In this document: positions 62,544 through 64,000 of the stretch, piece by piece | Layout of the letters: each line of letters begins with the position of its first letter | Position numbering within the stretch: position 1 is the stretch's first letter | DNA from: Leucobacter zeae | GTDB lineage: Bacteria; Actinomycetota; Actinomycetes; Actinomycetales; Microbacteriaceae | Length of the DNA stretch: 64,000 nucleotides | Direction of reading: 5' to 3' | Assembly (NCBI RefSeq): GCF_016758175.1 | Contig: NZ_QYAB01000003.1 | Span: 62,001-126,000 of the forward strand | Notes under the pieces: generated by a model | The model's input: only the letters and a program-made list of their open reading frames with translations | Told to the model about the DNA's origin: nothing | Databases searched by the model: none | Made by a program: the position numbers and the translations under genes

Positions 62544-63366
62544 CCTCGACGAGCGCCCCGCGATCGTCTTCGACAATGTGCTGAAGGCGTTCAAGATCAA
62601 GCACACGAACTCCTTCAAGGAGGCGTTCATCGCGCGGCTCAAGCGCAAGCAGACGACGAGCTCGTTCGAGGCCGTCGACCGCGTGAGCTTCGAGGTGCGC
62701 AAGGGAGAGTGCGTCGCCCTGCTCGGCGGCAACGGCTCGGGCAAGTCGACGACTCTGAAGCTGCTCTCGGGCGTGCTGCGCCCCGACGAGGGATGGATCC
62801 GCACCCGCGGCCGCCTCGCCGGCCTGCTCGAGGTCGGCGCCGGCTTCCATCCCGACCTCACCGGGCGCGAGAACGTCTACCTCAACGCGGCCATCCTCGG
62901 GATGACCAAGGAGGAGACGGACGCGCGCTTCGACGACATCCTCGAGTTCTCCGAGATCGGCGACTTCATCGACGTCGAGGTGAAGCGCTACTCCTCGGGC
63001 ATGTACGCACGCCTCGGGTTCGCGGTCGCCGTGCACACCGAGCTCGACATCCTGCTGGTGGATGAGATCCTCTCGGTCGGCGACGCCCGCTTCCGGGCGA
63101 AGTGCGACGCCCGCATGCTCGAGCTGCGCGAACAGGGCAAGACGATCTTCGTCGTGAGCCACAGCGCCGCGCAGGTGCGCAAGCTCTGCACCCGCGGCAT
63201 CGTGCTGAAGCGCGGTATCAAGGTGTTCGACGGCGACATCGATGCCGCGCTCGAGCTGCTCAAGCCCGCCTCCGAACGCAAGTTCCAGCCCGATCTCCTG
63301 CCGGGCACCCGCCAGCGCGTCGTCGACAAGATCGCGCGCGCCAAGGCGACCAAGACCTACCGCTGA
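62527..63366 (+). CDS. Polysaccharide export ATPase (Wzt/TagH-like)
   Basis: A 279-residue ABC ATPase. Walker A LLGGNGSGKST, then GLLEVGAGFHPDLTGRENVYLN, the family-specific signature RYSSGMYARLGFAVA and Walker B ILLVDEILSVGD, with the His in VVSHSA. No extended carbohydrate-binding domain follows, so it is the short type. TTG 62527 is the start: GGAGGTG sits upstream, inside the permease gene. Confidence 0.9.
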   Translation: MPRTSDLDERPAIVFDNVLKAFKIKHTNSFKEAFIARLKRKQTTSSFEAVDRVSFEVRKGECVALLGGNGSGKSTTLKLLSGVLRPDEGWIRTRGRLAGLLEVGAGFHPDLTGRENVYLNAAILGMTKEETDARFDDILEFSEIGDFIDVEVKRYSSGMYARLGFAVAVHTELDILLVDEILSVGDARFRAKCDARMLELREQGKTIFVVSHSAAQVRKLCTRGIVLKRGIKVFDGDIDAALELLKPASERKFQPDLLPGTRQRVVDKIARAKATKTYR

Positions 63367-63405
63367 TCCGTCAGCTCGTCCGCAACACAGAACATGGAGC
63401 ACGAA

Positions 63406-64000
63406 GTGAAGACAATCGGTGTGATCCTCGCCGGAGGCGTCGGTGTCCGAGCCGGCCTCGGGATCCCGAAGCAGCTCGTCAAGATCGCAGGCAAGTCGAT
63501 CGTCGAGCACACGCTCGAGGTGTTCCAGGACAACGAGCTCATCGACGAGATCATCGTCATGATGAACCCGGGTGCCATCGGGGAACTCGATTACCTGCGC
63601 GGCTCCGCGCGCTTCTCGAAGCTCACGCAGATCCTTCCCGGCGGGAAGACGCGCAACGACACGACGCAGCTCGCGCTCGAGGCGATCCCCGAGACCGACT
63701 GCAAGCTGCTCTTCCACGACGCGGTGCGCCCGTTCATCGACGATCGCATCATCGAGGAGTGCGTGACCGCGCTCGACAGCTTCGACGCCGTGGACACCGC
63801 GATCGCCTCGGCCGACACCATCATCGAGGTCGGCGAGGACGGCTGCATCACCGACATCCCCGTCCGTTCGAAGCTGCGCCGCGGACAGACTCCGCAGGCG
63901 TTCACGGCCGCCACGATCCGCGAGGCGTACCGCATTGCCGAGGGGGACCCCGGGTTCCAGGCCACCGACGACTGCGGCGTGATCTTCAAGTACCTCCCCG
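63406..64000 (+). CDS. IspD/TarI-type cytidylyltransferase (partial, 3' end off the window)
   Basis: About 198 residues of a CTP:alditol-phosphate or CTP:MEP transferase. VILAGGVGVRAGLGIPKQL (CTP loop), LFHDAVRPFI and RRGQTPQAF are clear. The start is GTG 63406 with GGAG about seven bases before it; ATG 63394 is possible. Position directly after Wzm/Wzt favours TarI (CDP-ribitol or similar) over IspD of isoprenoid synthesis. In several actinobacteria and in Haemophilus Bcs1 a reductase is fused to the C-terminus, which cannot be seen here. Confidence 0.82.
   Translation, partial: MKTIGVILAGGVGVRAGLGIPKQLVKIAGKSIVEHTLEVFQDNELIDEIIVMMNPGAIGELDYLRGSARFSKLTQILPGGKTRNDTTQLALEAIPETDCKLLFHDAVRPFIDDRIIEECVTALDSFDAVDTAIASADTIIEVGEDGCITDIPVRSKLRRGQTPQAFTAATIREAYRIAEGDPGFQATDDCGVIFKYLP

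Overview
The window is a high-GC, tightly packed actinobacterial chromosome segment. A mycobacterium-like block (greA, DUF4307, mca, small membrane protein, hemolysin III, short Z-prenyl synthase), frequent GTG/TTG starts and TANNNT boxes 6-8 nt before start codons point to a mycothiol-making actinobacterium, most likely Microbacteriaceae (Leucobacter or Microbacterium type). The genus is an inference. I see no rRNA, tRNA, CRISPR array, insertion sequence or prophage, and no stretch over 300 bases without a gene.

0-12.3 kb is nucleoside salvage and housekeeping: a partial nucleoside phosphorylase, an MTA/SAH-deaminase-like amidohydrolase, an SDR, uppS/hlyIII (divergent), a membrane-anchored coiled-coil repeat protein, a TetR regulator and an epimerase, recQ, a small membrane protein, mca, DUF4307 and greA. 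11.4-15.8 kb holds a TauE/SafE exporter and a complete gluABCD-type amino-acid ABC importer with hairpins between its genes. 15.9-19 kb is a response regulator-histidine kinase-TAXI solute-binding protein operon with no TRAP permease beside it. 19-23 kb has an APC permease and a YtcJ-like amidohydrolase divergent from a TetR regulator across a palindromic operator. 23-32.4 kb is metabolism and transport: ilvA, an AI-2E-family permease, an aldehyde dehydrogenase, a Pit phosphate transporter with a PHO-box-like repeat upstream, a phosphofructokinase with unusual active-site residues, and a SNF2 helicase. Then come ribF, a membrane protein and manA.

From 35.4 kb to the right edge is a large cell-surface glycopolymer locus: a Wzy/ligase-like membrane protein, GlfT2-like galactofuranosyltransferase, acyltransferase-3/SGNH protein, a secreted metzincin with three SLH-like repeats, UDP-galactopyranose mutase, Gfo/Idh oxidoreductase, UDP-HexNAc dehydrogenase, several glycosyltransferases, a PglK-like ABC flippase, DegT aminotransferase, a GT2/DUF2304/large membrane protein triad, an LpxA-like acyltransferase, a Wzm/Wzt exporter pair and a truncated IspD/TarI-type cytidylyltransferase. 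Together these predict galactofuranose, an aminated uronic acid of the diacetamido-glucuronate (WbpA/B/E) type, and a CDP-alditol or similar phosphopolyol building block, with two independent export routes.

Non-coding features of note are a family of intergenic repeats with a GCAGGATGACGGG core (20.5, 47.0 and 60.8 kb), several strong terminator hairpins, and at least ten leaderless-type promoters that also help fix start codons.
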